Assembly (NCBI RefSeq): GCF_047302285.1
Contig: NZ_CP154845.1
Coordinates: 1,922,001-1,986,000 of the forward strand
Length of the DNA: 64,000 nt
Reading direction: 5' to 3'
Source: Robertmurraya sp047302285
Lineage (GTDB): Bacteria > Bacillota > Bacilli > Bacillales > Cytobacillaceae
Positions 17,463 through 25,259 of this stretch are shown in pieces. The first letter of the stretch is position 1. Every line of letters starts with the position of its first letter. The notes beneath the pieces are model-generated. The model worked only from the letters and a program-made list of their open reading frames with translations. It was not told the origin of the DNA and made no database searches. Both the position numbers and the translations under genes were made by a program.

Positions 17463-19271
17463 ATGCACTTGTTCGTTTCTGAAATAGAACAGAATTTACA
17501 CAAAGATGAATTATTTCGTGTGAAAAATTGGATGACTCCAAGTCCATACTTTATGAAACCAGGTCAAAGTTTGTCAGAAGCATCAAAAAAAATGGTACAG
17601 TTTCATTTAGACTACGTGCCTGTTATCGATGAAAACAACCGCTTTGTAGGGATCATTACCTCAGGGAAGCTCCTGAATTATTTTGCTCATGGCAATAGTG
17701 GGGATGCTTATGTCGGCAACATCCCAAAGACGAATTTGCCCAAAATCCGTCCCAATGACTCGATTCTTGATGTCATTTCATTGCCATATGATCAACTTCC
17801 TGTTATCGATGACGATGGCAAATTACTTGGTATTTTAACGACTAGAGATTTGCTTGATGGACTCACTAAATATATTTATCGATTGAAACAGCAACAAAAC
17901 GTTGATGGTGTACTTGGAGCGATTTTGGAAAGTGCCTATGAAGGAATTGCTGTTGTGGATGAGAATGGGATTCTGCAAGAATTTAATGAGGCTTATAGTC
18001 GATTTACCGGGATTAAAAGAGAAGAGGCAATTGGAAGGCATGTAACAGAGGTCATTGATAACACTCACCTCCATGACACGGTGAAAACTGGTATTGCCGA
18101 AAGAGGTGTTCTTCAAAATATACAGGGGCACGATATGGTCGTTCACCGGATTCCTATTTGGAGAAATAACAAAATTGTTGGAGCCATTGGGATGCTTATT
18201 TTTGAAGGAGTATCAGAGGTTTATAAAATTTATGAAAATTTACAGAAAAACGAAAAGAAAAATTCGGACAATCTGACAACAAAACAGGAACGAGACAGCC
18301 GCATGACACTCGATCAAATCATTGGCACAAGTGAAGGAATAACAGAAGTGAAGCGACTAGCAAGAAAGGCAGCTCGAACAGCGGCCACTGTCCTCATTAC
18401 AGGGGAAAGTGGAACGGGAAAAGAGATGTTTGCCAAAAGTATTCACCACCTTAGTCCTTTTTCCACTGGTCCCTTTATAAGCGTAAACTGTGGCGCTATC
18501 CCTGAGCAATTAATTGAATCTGAACTTTTTGGGTATGAAGAGGGAGCCTTTACCGGAGCGAGAAAAGGCGGTAAGCCAGGAAAATTCGAACTAGCTCATA
18601 ATGGGACGATCTTTTTGGATGAAATTGGAGAAATGCCACTTGTGATGCAAACAAAGTTGTTGCGAGTTCTTCAAGAAAAGGAAGCAGAACGAGTTGGTGG
18701 GGTCAAAAAATACCAAACCAACGTAAGGGTTGTTGCAGCCACAAACCGTAACTTAATGCAAATGATTGAAAAAGGAGAATTTCGAGAGGACCTATACTAT
18801 CGGCTAAATATTATTCAGTTACATATTCCACCCCTTCGCGAGCGTAAAAAAGATATTCCAGTTTTGCTCGTTCATTATCTAAAGGAGATATGTGATCGCT
18901 ATGAGATGCCAGGAAAAATTTACACATCAGAAGCCGTCGATGGATTAATCTCTTATTCTTGGAGAGGGAATATCAGGGAATTAGTCAATACAGTCGAACA
19001 ACTCGTAACTCTTGTTGACGGAAAAGTGATCGACTATCAACATCTCCCAGAATCGATAAAAAAGACGGAATCTTCTATAAATGCGGAAGTATTGCAAATA
19101 TCTGCAGTGGGATCGATTGAAGAAGCAAAGTACCTCGGTCACAAAAGGGAGGTAGAGTTGATCATTGAAGCGCTTAGAAAGGCTGGCGGAAATAAATCAA
19201 AGGCTGCAGAACTACTTGGTATTCACCGTACCACTCTATATCAAAAATTGAAAAAGCACGGGATATCTTAA
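17463..19271 (+). CDS. Sigma-54-dependent activator with CBS pair and PAS domain
   Basis: A 602-residue enhancer-binding protein. Two CBS domains (about 20-145) are followed by a PAS domain (about 150-265), an AAA+ domain (about 280-520) and a Fis-type helix-turn-helix (about 555-600). The AAA+ part has GESGTGKE (Walker A), GAFTGA (sigma-54 contact loop) and GTIFLDEIGE (Walker B). Such proteins melt sigma-54 promoters by ATP hydrolysis. CBS pairs often bind adenosyl ligands, so an energy or CoA-type signal is possible but not shown. Paired palindromes and a sigma-54 promoter lie directly downstream, making the next operon the evident target. GGAGGGAA precedes the ATG. Confidence 0.93.
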   Translation: MHLFVSEIEQNLHKDELFRVKNWMTPSPYFMKPGQSLSEASKKMVQFHLDYVPVIDENNRFVGIITSGKLLNYFAHGNSGDAYVGNIPKTNLPKIRPNDSILDVISLPYDQLPVIDDDGKLLGILTTRDLLDGLTKYIYRLKQQQNVDGVLGAILESAYEGIAVVDENGILQEFNEAYSRFTGIKREEAIGRHVTEVIDNTHLHDTVKTGIAERGVLQNIQGHDMVVHRIPIWRNNKIVGAIGMLIFEGVSEVYKIYENLQKNEKKNSDNLTTKQERDSRMTLDQIIGTSEGITEVKRLARKAARTAATVLITGESGTGKEMFAKSIHHLSPFSTGPFISVNCGAIPEQLIESELFGYEEGAFTGARKGGKPGKFELAHNGTIFLDEIGEMPLVMQTKLLRVLQEKEAERVGGVKKYQTNVRVVAATNRNLMQMIEKGEFREDLYYRLNIIQLHIPPLRERKKDIPVLLVHYLKEICDRYEMPGKIYTSEAVDGLISYSWRGNIRELVNTVEQLVTLVDGKVIDYQHLPESIKKTESSINAEVLQISAVGSIEEAKYLGHKREVELIIEALRKAGGNKSKAAELLGIHRTTLYQKLKKHGIS

Positions 19272-19272
19272 G

Positions 19273-19321
19273 TGTAGTGAGTTGACTACAAAAAATCTAC
19301 ATCTGTAGTGGTGTATCTACA
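19273..19321 (+). promoter_or_regulatory. Paired upstream activator sites of the sigma-54 operon
   Basis: Two 18-base palindromes, TGTAGTGAGTTGACTACA (19273-19290) and TGTAGTGGTGTATCTACA (19304-19321), share TGTAG-N8-CTACA. Their centres are 31 bases apart, three helical turns, and the second is about 52 bases upstream of the -24 element. This is the arrangement expected for enhancer binding by the adjacent activator. Confidence 0.75.
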
Positions 19322-19362
19322 TAATTAAAAGTTTAAAAGGTTGATATAACTAGATTTCGAAG

Positions 19363-19379
19363 TTGGCATGCTCCTTGCA
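19363..19379 (+). promoter_or_regulatory. Sigma-54 promoter (-24/-12)
   Basis: TTGGCATG-N4-TTGCA carries the invariant GG (19365-19366) and GC (19377-19378) exactly 12 bases apart, very close to consensus TGGCAC-N5-TTGCA. It precedes the alcohol dehydrogenase gene by 38 bases. Confidence 0.88.
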
Positions 19380-19416
19380 AGAATAAATGTGACTATGTAA
19401 AAGGGGTGAATGTTTG

Positions 19417-20613
19417 ATGGAGAAATCAGCCGTTTTCCGTGCACCGGAAGCTATTTTTTATGGAAGAGATTCCATGAAAAAAGTAGGAGCAGAAGCTGCA
19501 CTAAGAGGGAAAAAGGCATTAATTATCAGCGATCAGATCATGAATCAGCTTGGATATGTAAGCGAGTGCATAACAAATCTCCAATCGCAAGGCGTACAGA
19601 GTGAAGTATACCTCGGGGTGGCGTCTGAACCAACAGACCAATATGTTGCGGAGGGTCTGGAGCTTTTTCAGAAAGAAAGCTGCGATCTCGTTATTTCTCT
19701 AGGTGGTGGCAGTTGTATTGATACGGCGAAGGCGATTGCCGTATTAGCAACAAATGGGGGATATATTGGTGATTATATGGGGGGAAAAAGATTAGCTCAA
19801 TATGAGTCCATTCCCCACATTGCCATTCCGACAACAGCGGGTACGGGTTCAGAGGCAACCGATGTAACCGTCATCACGAATACTTCTAGTTCTGTCAAAA
19901 TGATGATTAAGCAGCCGATCTTTATGCCGAGGGTAGCCATCGTTGACCCATTGCTGACCATTTCCTCACCTAAGAGTGTTACATCCGCAACAGGAATCGA
20001 TGCTTTAAGTCATGCAGTGGAAGCCTATCTATCAAAAAAGGCCCATCCGATGACAGATACGATGGCACTATCAGCAATGAAGCTAATCGTAGAAAATATT
20101 TTAACCGCTTACAATGATGGAGAGGATGTCGATGCCCGAGAGGCGATGAGTCTGGGTTCTCTTCAGGCAGGAATGGCTTTTACAAATGCTTCTGTATGCC
20201 TAGTGCATGGAATGAGCCGTCCAATCGGGGCATTGTTTCACGTTCCACATGGGATTTCAAACGCAATGCTTTTACCAGCTGTATTAGAATTTAGCCAAAA
20301 TGAATGTGTGGAGCGCTTAGCTGACATCGGGAAAATTTTTCAAGGCAATGATGAAAACCTTTCCAATCAAGAGGCAGCAAAAGTAGCCGTGCAATCGATT
20401 AAAGACCTATGCTTAAAATTAAATATTCCGAATTTAAGAGGTTGGGGAATTGATGAAGAGGCATTTAAGACAGCCGTAGATAAAATGGCTAGTGACGCTC
20501 TCGATAGTGGCAGTCCTGGAAATAATCCAAGAGTTCCGTCCCATCGTGAACTCATAGAACTGTACTATGAGTGCTATGATTATCAGTTTTCCTCTGAAAC
20601 AGAGAAAGTATAA
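19417..20613 (+). CDS. Iron-containing (group III) alcohol dehydrogenase
   Basis: A 398-residue NAD(P)-dependent dehydrogenase. The nucleotide-binding GGGSCIDTAK is near residue 95; metal ligands are seen in TGIDALSHAVEAY (Asp and His), CLVHGMSRPIG and HVPHGISNA. Family members oxidise primary alcohols and diols such as 1,3-propanediol, butanol or 4-hydroxybutyrate. Its place before a permease remnant and a semialdehyde dehydrogenase suggests conversion of a hydroxy acid to a semialdehyde; 4-hydroxybutyrate is one candidate, not proven. AAGGGGTG lies 8 bases before the ATG, and the sigma-54 promoter is upstream. Confidence 0.88.
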   Translation: MEKSAVFRAPEAIFYGRDSMKKVGAEAALRGKKALIISDQIMNQLGYVSECITNLQSQGVQSEVYLGVASEPTDQYVAEGLELFQKESCDLVISLGGGSCIDTAKAIAVLATNGGYIGDYMGGKRLAQYESIPHIAIPTTAGTGSEATDVTVITNTSSSVKMMIKQPIFMPRVAIVDPLLTISSPKSVTSATGIDALSHAVEAYLSKKAHPMTDTMALSAMKLIVENILTAYNDGEDVDAREAMSLGSLQAGMAFTNASVCLVHGMSRPIGALFHVPHGISNAMLLPAVLEFSQNECVERLADIGKIFQGNDENLSNQEAAKVAVQSIKDLCLKLNIPNLRGWGIDEEAFKTAVDKMASDALDSGSPGNNPRVPSHRELIELYYECYDYQFSSETEKV

Positions 20614-20634
20614 CAGAGGACGGAGGTCTTATTT

Positions 20635-21108
20635 ATGATCGGAATAATTGGGCTCATTGCCTCGCTAATTCTCTTAATGTATTTAACGATGAAGGGTATA
20701 AATATTATTATTGCGGCTATTATCAGCTCAGTATTGGTTGCTCTTACAGGTGGATTAAATCTTGAGACCGCTATGACCGGATTTACCAATTAGTTTTATT
20801 TTTGGTTCTGGAAGCTCTTGCAAAGGTGTGGAATCACAGGATCTGCCTCTGGGGGACTCGGAATTGCCTTACCGATTTTAGCACCAATGTACTTGTCTCA
20901 AGGTTTGGATCCAGGGGCTATGCATCGAATTTCTGCACTTGCTTCTGGTGGTCTAGATTCATTGCCACACAATGGTTATGTTGTGACGACGATTCGAGCA
21001 ATTTGCGGAGAAACGCATAAACGGGCCTACTGGCCAATATTTATCATAAGTGTAGTAATGCCAACCATCGTTCTATTTTTAGCCGTATTCTTGTATTCGA
21101 TATTTTAA
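20635..21108 (+). pseudogene. GntP-family permease remnant with frameshift and internal deletion
   Basis: The intact start (GGAGG then ATG) encodes 52 residues of a GntP-like N-terminus ending in AMTGFTN, then TAG. Removing one T at the TAG restores TNSFIFGSGSS, the expected GntP continuation, so a one-base insertion is likely. The frame then joins, from about 20818, the family C-terminus GITGSASGGLGIALPIL through SGGLDSLPHNGYVV to the last membrane span. Only about 160 of the usual 430-450 residues remain, so roughly 280 residues of the core are missing. GntP proteins take up gluconate and other small acids with protons. This copy cannot work. Confidence 0.85.
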
Positions 21109-21123
21109 CTTTGAAAGGGGATT

Positions 21124-22587
21124 ATGTTGATGACAACGACAACAACAAAAGTACTAAAAAACTATATTGGTGGAGAATGGGTGGAGTCTAATACAGAGAA
21201 GTATGAAATTGTCCCAAACCCAGCAACCGGAGAGGAGCTTGCACAAACACCAATTTCAACCAGTGAAGATGTTGATAAAGCAGTCCAGGCTGCTAAAGAA
21301 GCGTTTAAAACATGGAGTAAAACGCCAGTCCCAAAGCGAGCAAGGATTCTATTTAAATATCAGCAATTACTAATAGAAAATTGGGATGAACTAGCGAAAT
21401 TAATCACTCAGGAAAATGGGAAAAACTATAAAGAAGCATATGGTGAAGTTCAACGTGGAATTGAGTGTGTAGAGTTCGCAGCAGGAGCACCAACTCTTAT
21501 GATGGGGAAACAGCTACCAGATATCGCAACCAATATTGAATCAGGTATGTATCGTTATCCTGTAGGGGTAATCGGTGGGATCACACCTTTCAACTTCCCG
21601 ATGATGGTCCCTTGCTGGATGTTTCCACTAGCGATTGCCTGTGGGAATACTTTTATATTAAAGCCATCAGAAAGAACACCCATCCTTGCTAATCGCTTAG
21701 CTGAGCTTTTCAATGAAGCGGGTCTTCCAGCAGGCGTTCTTAATATTGTTCATGGAGCTCATGATGTCGTGAACAGCCTAATTGACCATCAAGATGTACC
21801 GGCGATTTCATTTGTTGGCTCCCAGCCTGTTGCTGAATATATTTATAAATCTGCGACAGCAAAGGGCAAACGTGTTCAGGCATTAGCAGGCGCAAAGAAT
21901 CATTCCATTGTGATGGCAGATGCAGACCTTGAATTAGCTGTAAAAGAAATCATTGGTGCTGCATATGGTTCTGCTGGGGAAAGATGTATGGCTTGTTCTG
22001 TAGTCGTGGCAGTTGACTCAGTTGCAGATGATCTTGTTGCTAAATTGAATGAGCAAGCGAATCAACTAAAGATTGGCAATGGCTTGGATGAAGATGTATT
22101 TTTGGGTCCAGTGATTAGGCAGGAAAATAAGGAGCGGACAACAAAGTATATTGAAATCGGGGAACAAGAAGGTGCTACCCTAATAAGGGATGGTCGACAA
22201 GATGAGGCTTACCATGACAAGGGCTACTTCGTTGGACCGACCATTTTTGATCACGTGAACCCTTCTATGAAAATATGGAAAGAAGAAATTTTTGCACCAG
22301 TCCTTTCCATTGTTCGCGTTAAAAGTTTAGAGGAAGCTATCGAGCTTACCAATAAATCCGATTTTGGAAATGGAGCGTGCTTATTTACTCAAAACGGTAG
22401 CCATGTGCGTTATTTCCGTGAAAACATTGAAGTTGGAATGCTTGGGGTTAATATTGGAGTGCCAGCTCCAATGGCTTTCTTCCCATTCTCAGGTTGGAAA
22501 AATTCCTTCTACGGGGATCTCCATGCGAATGGAACAGACGGTGTAGAATTTTACACAAGAAGAAAAATGCTTACTGCCCGTTGGTAG
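21124..22587 (+). CDS. mmsA: CoA-acylating methylmalonate-semialdehyde-type dehydrogenase
   Basis: A 487-residue aldehyde dehydrogenase of the MmsA/IolA type. The segments NFPMMVPCWMFPLAIACGN and FVGSQPVAEYIY, the catalytic Cys in GERCMA and GWKNSFYGDLHANG are characteristic. Family enzymes turn malonic or methylmalonic semialdehyde into acetyl- or propionyl-CoA. With the upstream alcohol dehydrogenase it could convert a hydroxy acid through its semialdehyde to an acyl-CoA. The ATG at 21124 lies 4 bases after GGGG; the ATG at 21130 is an equally good start. No inositol genes are nearby, so I do not assume an IolA role. Confidence 0.88.
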   Translation: MLMTTTTTKVLKNYIGGEWVESNTEKYEIVPNPATGEELAQTPISTSEDVDKAVQAAKEAFKTWSKTPVPKRARILFKYQQLLIENWDELAKLITQENGKNYKEAYGEVQRGIECVEFAAGAPTLMMGKQLPDIATNIESGMYRYPVGVIGGITPFNFPMMVPCWMFPLAIACGNTFILKPSERTPILANRLAELFNEAGLPAGVLNIVHGAHDVVNSLIDHQDVPAISFVGSQPVAEYIYKSATAKGKRVQALAGAKNHSIVMADADLELAVKEIIGAAYGSAGERCMACSVVVAVDSVADDLVAKLNEQANQLKIGNGLDEDVFLGPVIRQENKERTTKYIEIGEQEGATLIRDGRQDEAYHDKGYFVGPTIFDHVNPSMKIWKEEIFAPVLSIVRVKSLEEAIELTNKSDFGNGACLFTQNGSHVRYFRENIEVGMLGVNIGVPAPMAFFPFSGWKNSFYGDLHANGTDGVEFYTRRKMLTARW

Positions 22588-22596
22588 GTGAAAGGA

Positions 22597-22622
22597 ACCC
22601 GCGTCTTGTTTTAGACGCGGGT
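22597..22622 (+). terminator. Hairpin closing the sigma-54 operon
   Basis: ACCCGCGTC pairs perfectly with GACGCGGGT around an 8-base loop. The T run after it is short (GTTGCTTTC). It also separates the convergent MIP18-family gene. Confidence 0.7.
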
Positions 22623-22649
22623 GTTGCTTTCGTCAAATATGTTAACTTG

Positions 22650-22967
22650 TTATCTCCCAATCGCCTTTAATCCATCCTCTGTCATTCTTTCAGGTGTCCA
22701 TGCAGGCTCCCATACGAGTTGTACGTCGACTTGGTCTATTTCATCAAGCTCTAGTACACAATGTTTCACTCCGCCAACAATACTATCGTGGAGTGGACAT
22801 CCAGGGGTCGTTAAGGTCATAGTGATTTCGGCCAAATTTTCCTCAAGCAAGGAAATATCATAAATAAGTCCCAAGTCAACGACATTTATATTTAATTCTG
22901 GGTCCAATACTTTTTTTAATTGCTCACGAATTTTATCCACTAAGGCAATTTGTTCTTTTAAATCCAT
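22650..22967 (-). CDS. MIP18/PaaD-family metal-sulfur cluster assembly protein
   Basis: A 105-residue protein of the DUF59/MIP18 family. It begins with a helix (IREQLKKVLDPELNINVVDLGLIYDI) and carries the conserved cysteine in TTPGCPLHDSI, the reactive residue of SufT/PaaD/YitW-type factors that help load Fe-S clusters. It is the last gene of a minus-strand operon with an oxidase-like membrane protein and two DUF2249 proteins. A Crp/Fnr box drives that operon, so the protein may repair Fe-S centres damaged under nitrosative or redox stress; this is an inference. Confidence 0.85.
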   Translation of the reverse strand: MDLKEQIALVDKIREQLKKVLDPELNINVVDLGLIYDISLLEENLAEITMTLTTPGCPLHDSIVGGVKHCVLELDEIDQVDVQLVWEPAWTPERMTEDGLKAIGR

Positions 22968-22979
22968 GATCGGTTCCTC

Positions 22980-24233
22980 CTATTTTTTCATGACTAAAAT
23001 AATTGCTATTCCGAATATGATCGATGCCATCGTAATGAGTATCTGTCCGATATAGAAAAGCATTTGCCCGTTTAAAGCAATCGCAACTGACACTAGCAAT
23101 ATGCCTAAAACAAAAAACAGGAAGATCGGATGGGCTAATTTTTCATTGATCATATCTTTTAAAGCTGGAACATCCCTTTTTCCAATGACATGAGAGTATT
23201 TATGCGTCCACCATAAGAATGGAACAATTTTATAAAGATATCCCATAATGCTAATGGCAATCCACAGCATTAAGTAAGCAACAATGAGGGGAGCCGCATA
23301 AGTGGCAAATTGATTACTCATTACCGTGAGAAATGCTAGTAAATGGATCCCTGCTCCAAAAATAATCGCGAGTAAGGCAAAACGAAATGGAAGATCAAGT
23401 GTTTTCTTGACTCGTTTCTTAATGATCAAGTAAATATGCGATAAAAAACAGCAGAATCCAACTAAAAGAAGAAGAAATCCACTTTTTAATAGCCATGATG
23501 AATCGAAAATGAATGACAACAATACAGTCAGTAACCCAGATATATAGAAACCATAAACATACTTTGCAAGTTTCATATCATAACCGTGGGCAAGGGAAAA
23601 CATCGGTGCCATTTTATAAGAAAATCCGAAGATTAATAGAGTAAACCAACCAGCAATTCCCAATAATAAATGGCTATGAAATAGAGTGGAATAATAAGTA
23701 CTTGCAAATCCCGTTCTCATACTAATGACTAAAGAAATTCCCATCACGATCGTTATAAGCAAACAGATTAAGGCACTCCCTACGAAAAGGGTAAGAATAT
23801 TTGGTTTGGTCTGTTTTCTTAATGTCATCCCCATTTGAACAAGGAACATGAGTATGCCAATAAGCATCATGATTCCTGGGATAAGAGCTTTACTAGGCAT
23901 GACGTAAAGGGTGATAGCGAACCAGACAATTCCAATCGCTGTTACACTAAATTGGATAAATCCAAATTTCTCATTCCAAATCGTGGTCAGGAAAGCGACA
24001 GGTACCAATTGGTACATCGACCCCATCGCAATCATTAATGCCCAACCTAAAATGAATAAATGGGAAGCTGACCAAATCGCAGGAATACGAAAGCTTCCAT
24101 TTATAAGTGCTTCTCCATTGAAAAGAAGGAGGAATTGGGAAACGATAATGGCAATGATGCTGAACAGAATAAATGAAAATGGTAATTTAATATTCGTTTC
24201 ACTACCAATGTTCTTAGCTATCATGAAGTTCAC
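22980..24233 (-). CDS. Heme-copper oxidase subunit I-like or NnrS-like membrane protein
   Basis: A 417-residue protein with about 12 membrane helices. Histidines in SASHLFILGW and FHSHLLLGIAGWF, followed by GFSYKMAPMF, look like the heme-ligand helices of oxidase subunit I or NnrS proteins; WWTHKYSH near residue 340 adds more. At about 400 residues it is shorter than a true oxidase subunit I, and no subunit II gene is adjacent. NnrS-type proteins protect against nitric oxide. A heme-bearing role in nitric oxide or oxygen handling is likely but unproven. It lies between DUF2249 genes and a MIP18 gene in one operon. Confidence 0.65.
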   Translation of the reverse strand: MNFMIAKNIGSETNIKLPFSFILFSIIAIIVSQFLLLFNGEALINGSFRIPAIWSASHLFILGWALMIAMGSMYQLVPVAFLTTIWNEKFGFIQFSVTAIGIVWFAITLYVMPSKALIPGIMMLIGILMFLVQMGMTLRKQTKPNILTLFVGSALICLLITIVMGISLVISMRTGFASTYYSTLFHSHLLLGIAGWFTLLIFGFSYKMAPMFSLAHGYDMKLAKYVYGFYISGLLTVLLSFIFDSSWLLKSGFLLLLVGFCCFLSHIYLIIKKRVKKTLDLPFRFALLAIIFGAGIHLLAFLTVMSNQFATYAAPLIVAYLMLWIAISIMGYLYKIVPFLWWTHKYSHVIGKRDVPALKDMINEKLAHPIFLFFVLGILLVSVAIALNGQMLFYIGQILITMASIIFGIAIILVMKK

Positions 24234-24238
24234 TTTCC

Positions 24239-24445
24239 TTACTTTGTTATTTTTATCGTAAAGCTTCCATCTTCGTTCGGTTCCGTCATATGCTTGTAAC
24301 CTAGCTCATCTAATTGTTCATAAAGAAACATAGGTCTACGATCATTGATAATCTCTAACGTATTACCTTCCGCCAATGTCTCGAGAGCTCGAAGGGTCCT
24401 CATCATCGGATTAGGAGGCTCTAGTCCACGATTGTCTAATTTCAT
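24239..24445 (-). CDS. DUF2249 protein (short, second in operon)
   Basis: A 68-residue DUF2249 protein. It starts MKLDNRGLEPPNPMMRTLRALETL, a TusA-like beta-alpha layout, and has the DUF2249 strand TLEIINDRRPMFLYEQLDELGYKH. The ATG overlaps the stop of the preceding gene (ATGA), so the two are translationally coupled. GGCGGGGGC serves as ribosome-binding sequence. Unlike TusA it has no CPxP cysteine motif; LEPPNP stands there instead. Function unknown; it is linked here to Fnr-type control and a heme-type membrane protein. Confidence 0.8.
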   Translation of the reverse strand: MKLDNRGLEPPNPMMRTLRALETLAEGNTLEIINDRRPMFLYEQLDELGYKHMTEPNEDGSFTIKITK

Positions 24446-24684
24446 TTTGCCCCCGCCTTTTTTGTGAACGTAATTTTCCAATGTTTTTTCTCTATTTCTT
24501 CAACCTCATGCTCAAAGCCTTTCGCCTTTAACACAGCGAAGAGGGGAGTGGGTTTAAATGGGGCATGAAGAATAAAGACATCTCCACTTTCTAATTCTTT
24601 AATCGCTTCCATGATTTTTTGGAAGGGTTCAATTTTATTTTTTAGATCCTCACGAACATCTAATTCTATAATGCGATTTTCCAT
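24442..24684 (-). CDS. DUF2249 protein (first in operon)
   Basis: An 80-residue DUF2249 protein beginning MENRIIELDVRED, with IMEAIKELESGDVFILHAPFKPTPLFAVLKAKGFEHEVEE, the family core. It is the first gene of the minus-strand operon and overlaps the next start by 4 bases. GGAGAG precedes it; an ATG two codons upstream is also possible. The promoter has a near-perfect Crp/Fnr box. The family is small and uncharacterised; the core fold is probably TusA-like. Confidence 0.82.
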   Translation of the reverse strand: MENRIIELDVREDLKNKIEPFQKIMEAIKELESGDVFILHAPFKPTPLFAVLKAKGFEHEVEEIEKKHWKITFTKKAGAK

Positions 24685-24717
24685 CTTCATCTCTCCTTCA
24701 TCATTTTCTATAATTCA

Positions 24718-24760
24718 ATGATAATCATTTTCACTAGGGTATATCGTGATGTAAATCACA
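24718..24760 (-). promoter_or_regulatory. Class II Crp/Fnr promoter, DUF2249 operon (leftward)
   Basis: The box CGTGATGTAAATCACA (24745-24760, plus-strand text) has perfect GTGA/TCAC halves. On the minus strand TATCAT follows it after exactly 21 bases, five of six matches to the -10 consensus. The geometry equals that of hcp. Confidence 0.75.
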
Positions 24761-24785
24761 ATCTATGAATAATTTTATTTTCTAG

Positions 24786-24828
24786 TGTGATGGTGTTCAC
24801 TACTCCATAAAATCACAAGCCCTATACT
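24786..24828 (+). promoter_or_regulatory. Class II Crp/Fnr promoter, DUF2249 gene (rightward)
   Basis: TGTGATGGTGTTCACT (24786-24801) is followed after 21 bases by TATACT (24823-24828). The gap between the divergent genes therefore holds two boxes, one for each direction. Confidence 0.78.
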
Positions 24829-24866
24829 ACAAGAGTAAGGACGAAATTTAAGAGGAGTGATTGAAT

Positions 24867-25100
24867 ATGATAGATTTTACAGCTGAAGTCATTGCACCAA
24901 ATTTTCCACCGAAAGAAAAACATCCGAAGATCCTTAATACATTTGATTCCCTTAAGTCAGGTGAGTTTATGTTATTAATAAATGACCATGACCCAAAACC
25001 ATTAAGGTATCAATTTATGGTAGAAAGAACTGACACATTCACTTGGGAGTATCTAGAAGAAGGACCGGATCTTTGGAGAGTAGCAATTGGGAAAATATAG
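24867..25100 (+). CDS. DUF2249 protein (divergent copy)
   Basis: A 77-residue DUF2249 protein: FPPKEKHPKILNTFDSLKSGEFMLLINDHDPKPLRYQFMVER is the family core, with the HDPKPLRYQF motif typical of this branch. AGAGGAGTGA lies 7 bases before the ATG. It stands alone, closed by a terminator, and diverges from the operon with two paralogues. The three paralogues share little sequence, so they are old duplicates or separate branches. The HDPxPLxY form resembles DUF2249 domains fused to hemerythrin-like proteins elsewhere, which hints at redox or nitric oxide chemistry. Confidence 0.85.
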   Translation: MIDFTAEVIAPNFPPKEKHPKILNTFDSLKSGEFMLLINDHDPKPLRYQFMVERTDTFTWEYLEEGPDLWRVAIGKI

Positions 25101-25109
25101 TAGTATGAT

Positions 25110-25145
25110 AAAGAGGTGCTCGTTTTAAAAACGACCCTCTTTTTC
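25110..25145 (+). terminator. Intrinsic terminator after the DUF2249 gene
   Basis: AAAGAGG and CCTCTTT form the outer stem and CGTTTT/AAAACG the inner stem, followed by TTC. Confidence 0.75.
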
Positions 25146-25259
25146 TATTATTTGGGGTTATTATTCTGAAAAATATGATAAAATAAATTGGTATTTTGAA
25201 ATTTGCATCAGGTCTAAATTAATATAGACTCTTTTACTACAGTTTTGGGGGGACCAATA

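Noticed and set aside
21124..22587. Assignment as inositol catabolism IolA
   Set aside because: No other iol gene is present; the context is a sigma-54 alcohol dehydrogenase operon.
24239..24684. TusA-type sulfur carrier identity for the DUF2249 proteins
   Set aside because: The fold may be similar, but the CPxP cysteine of TusA is absent.
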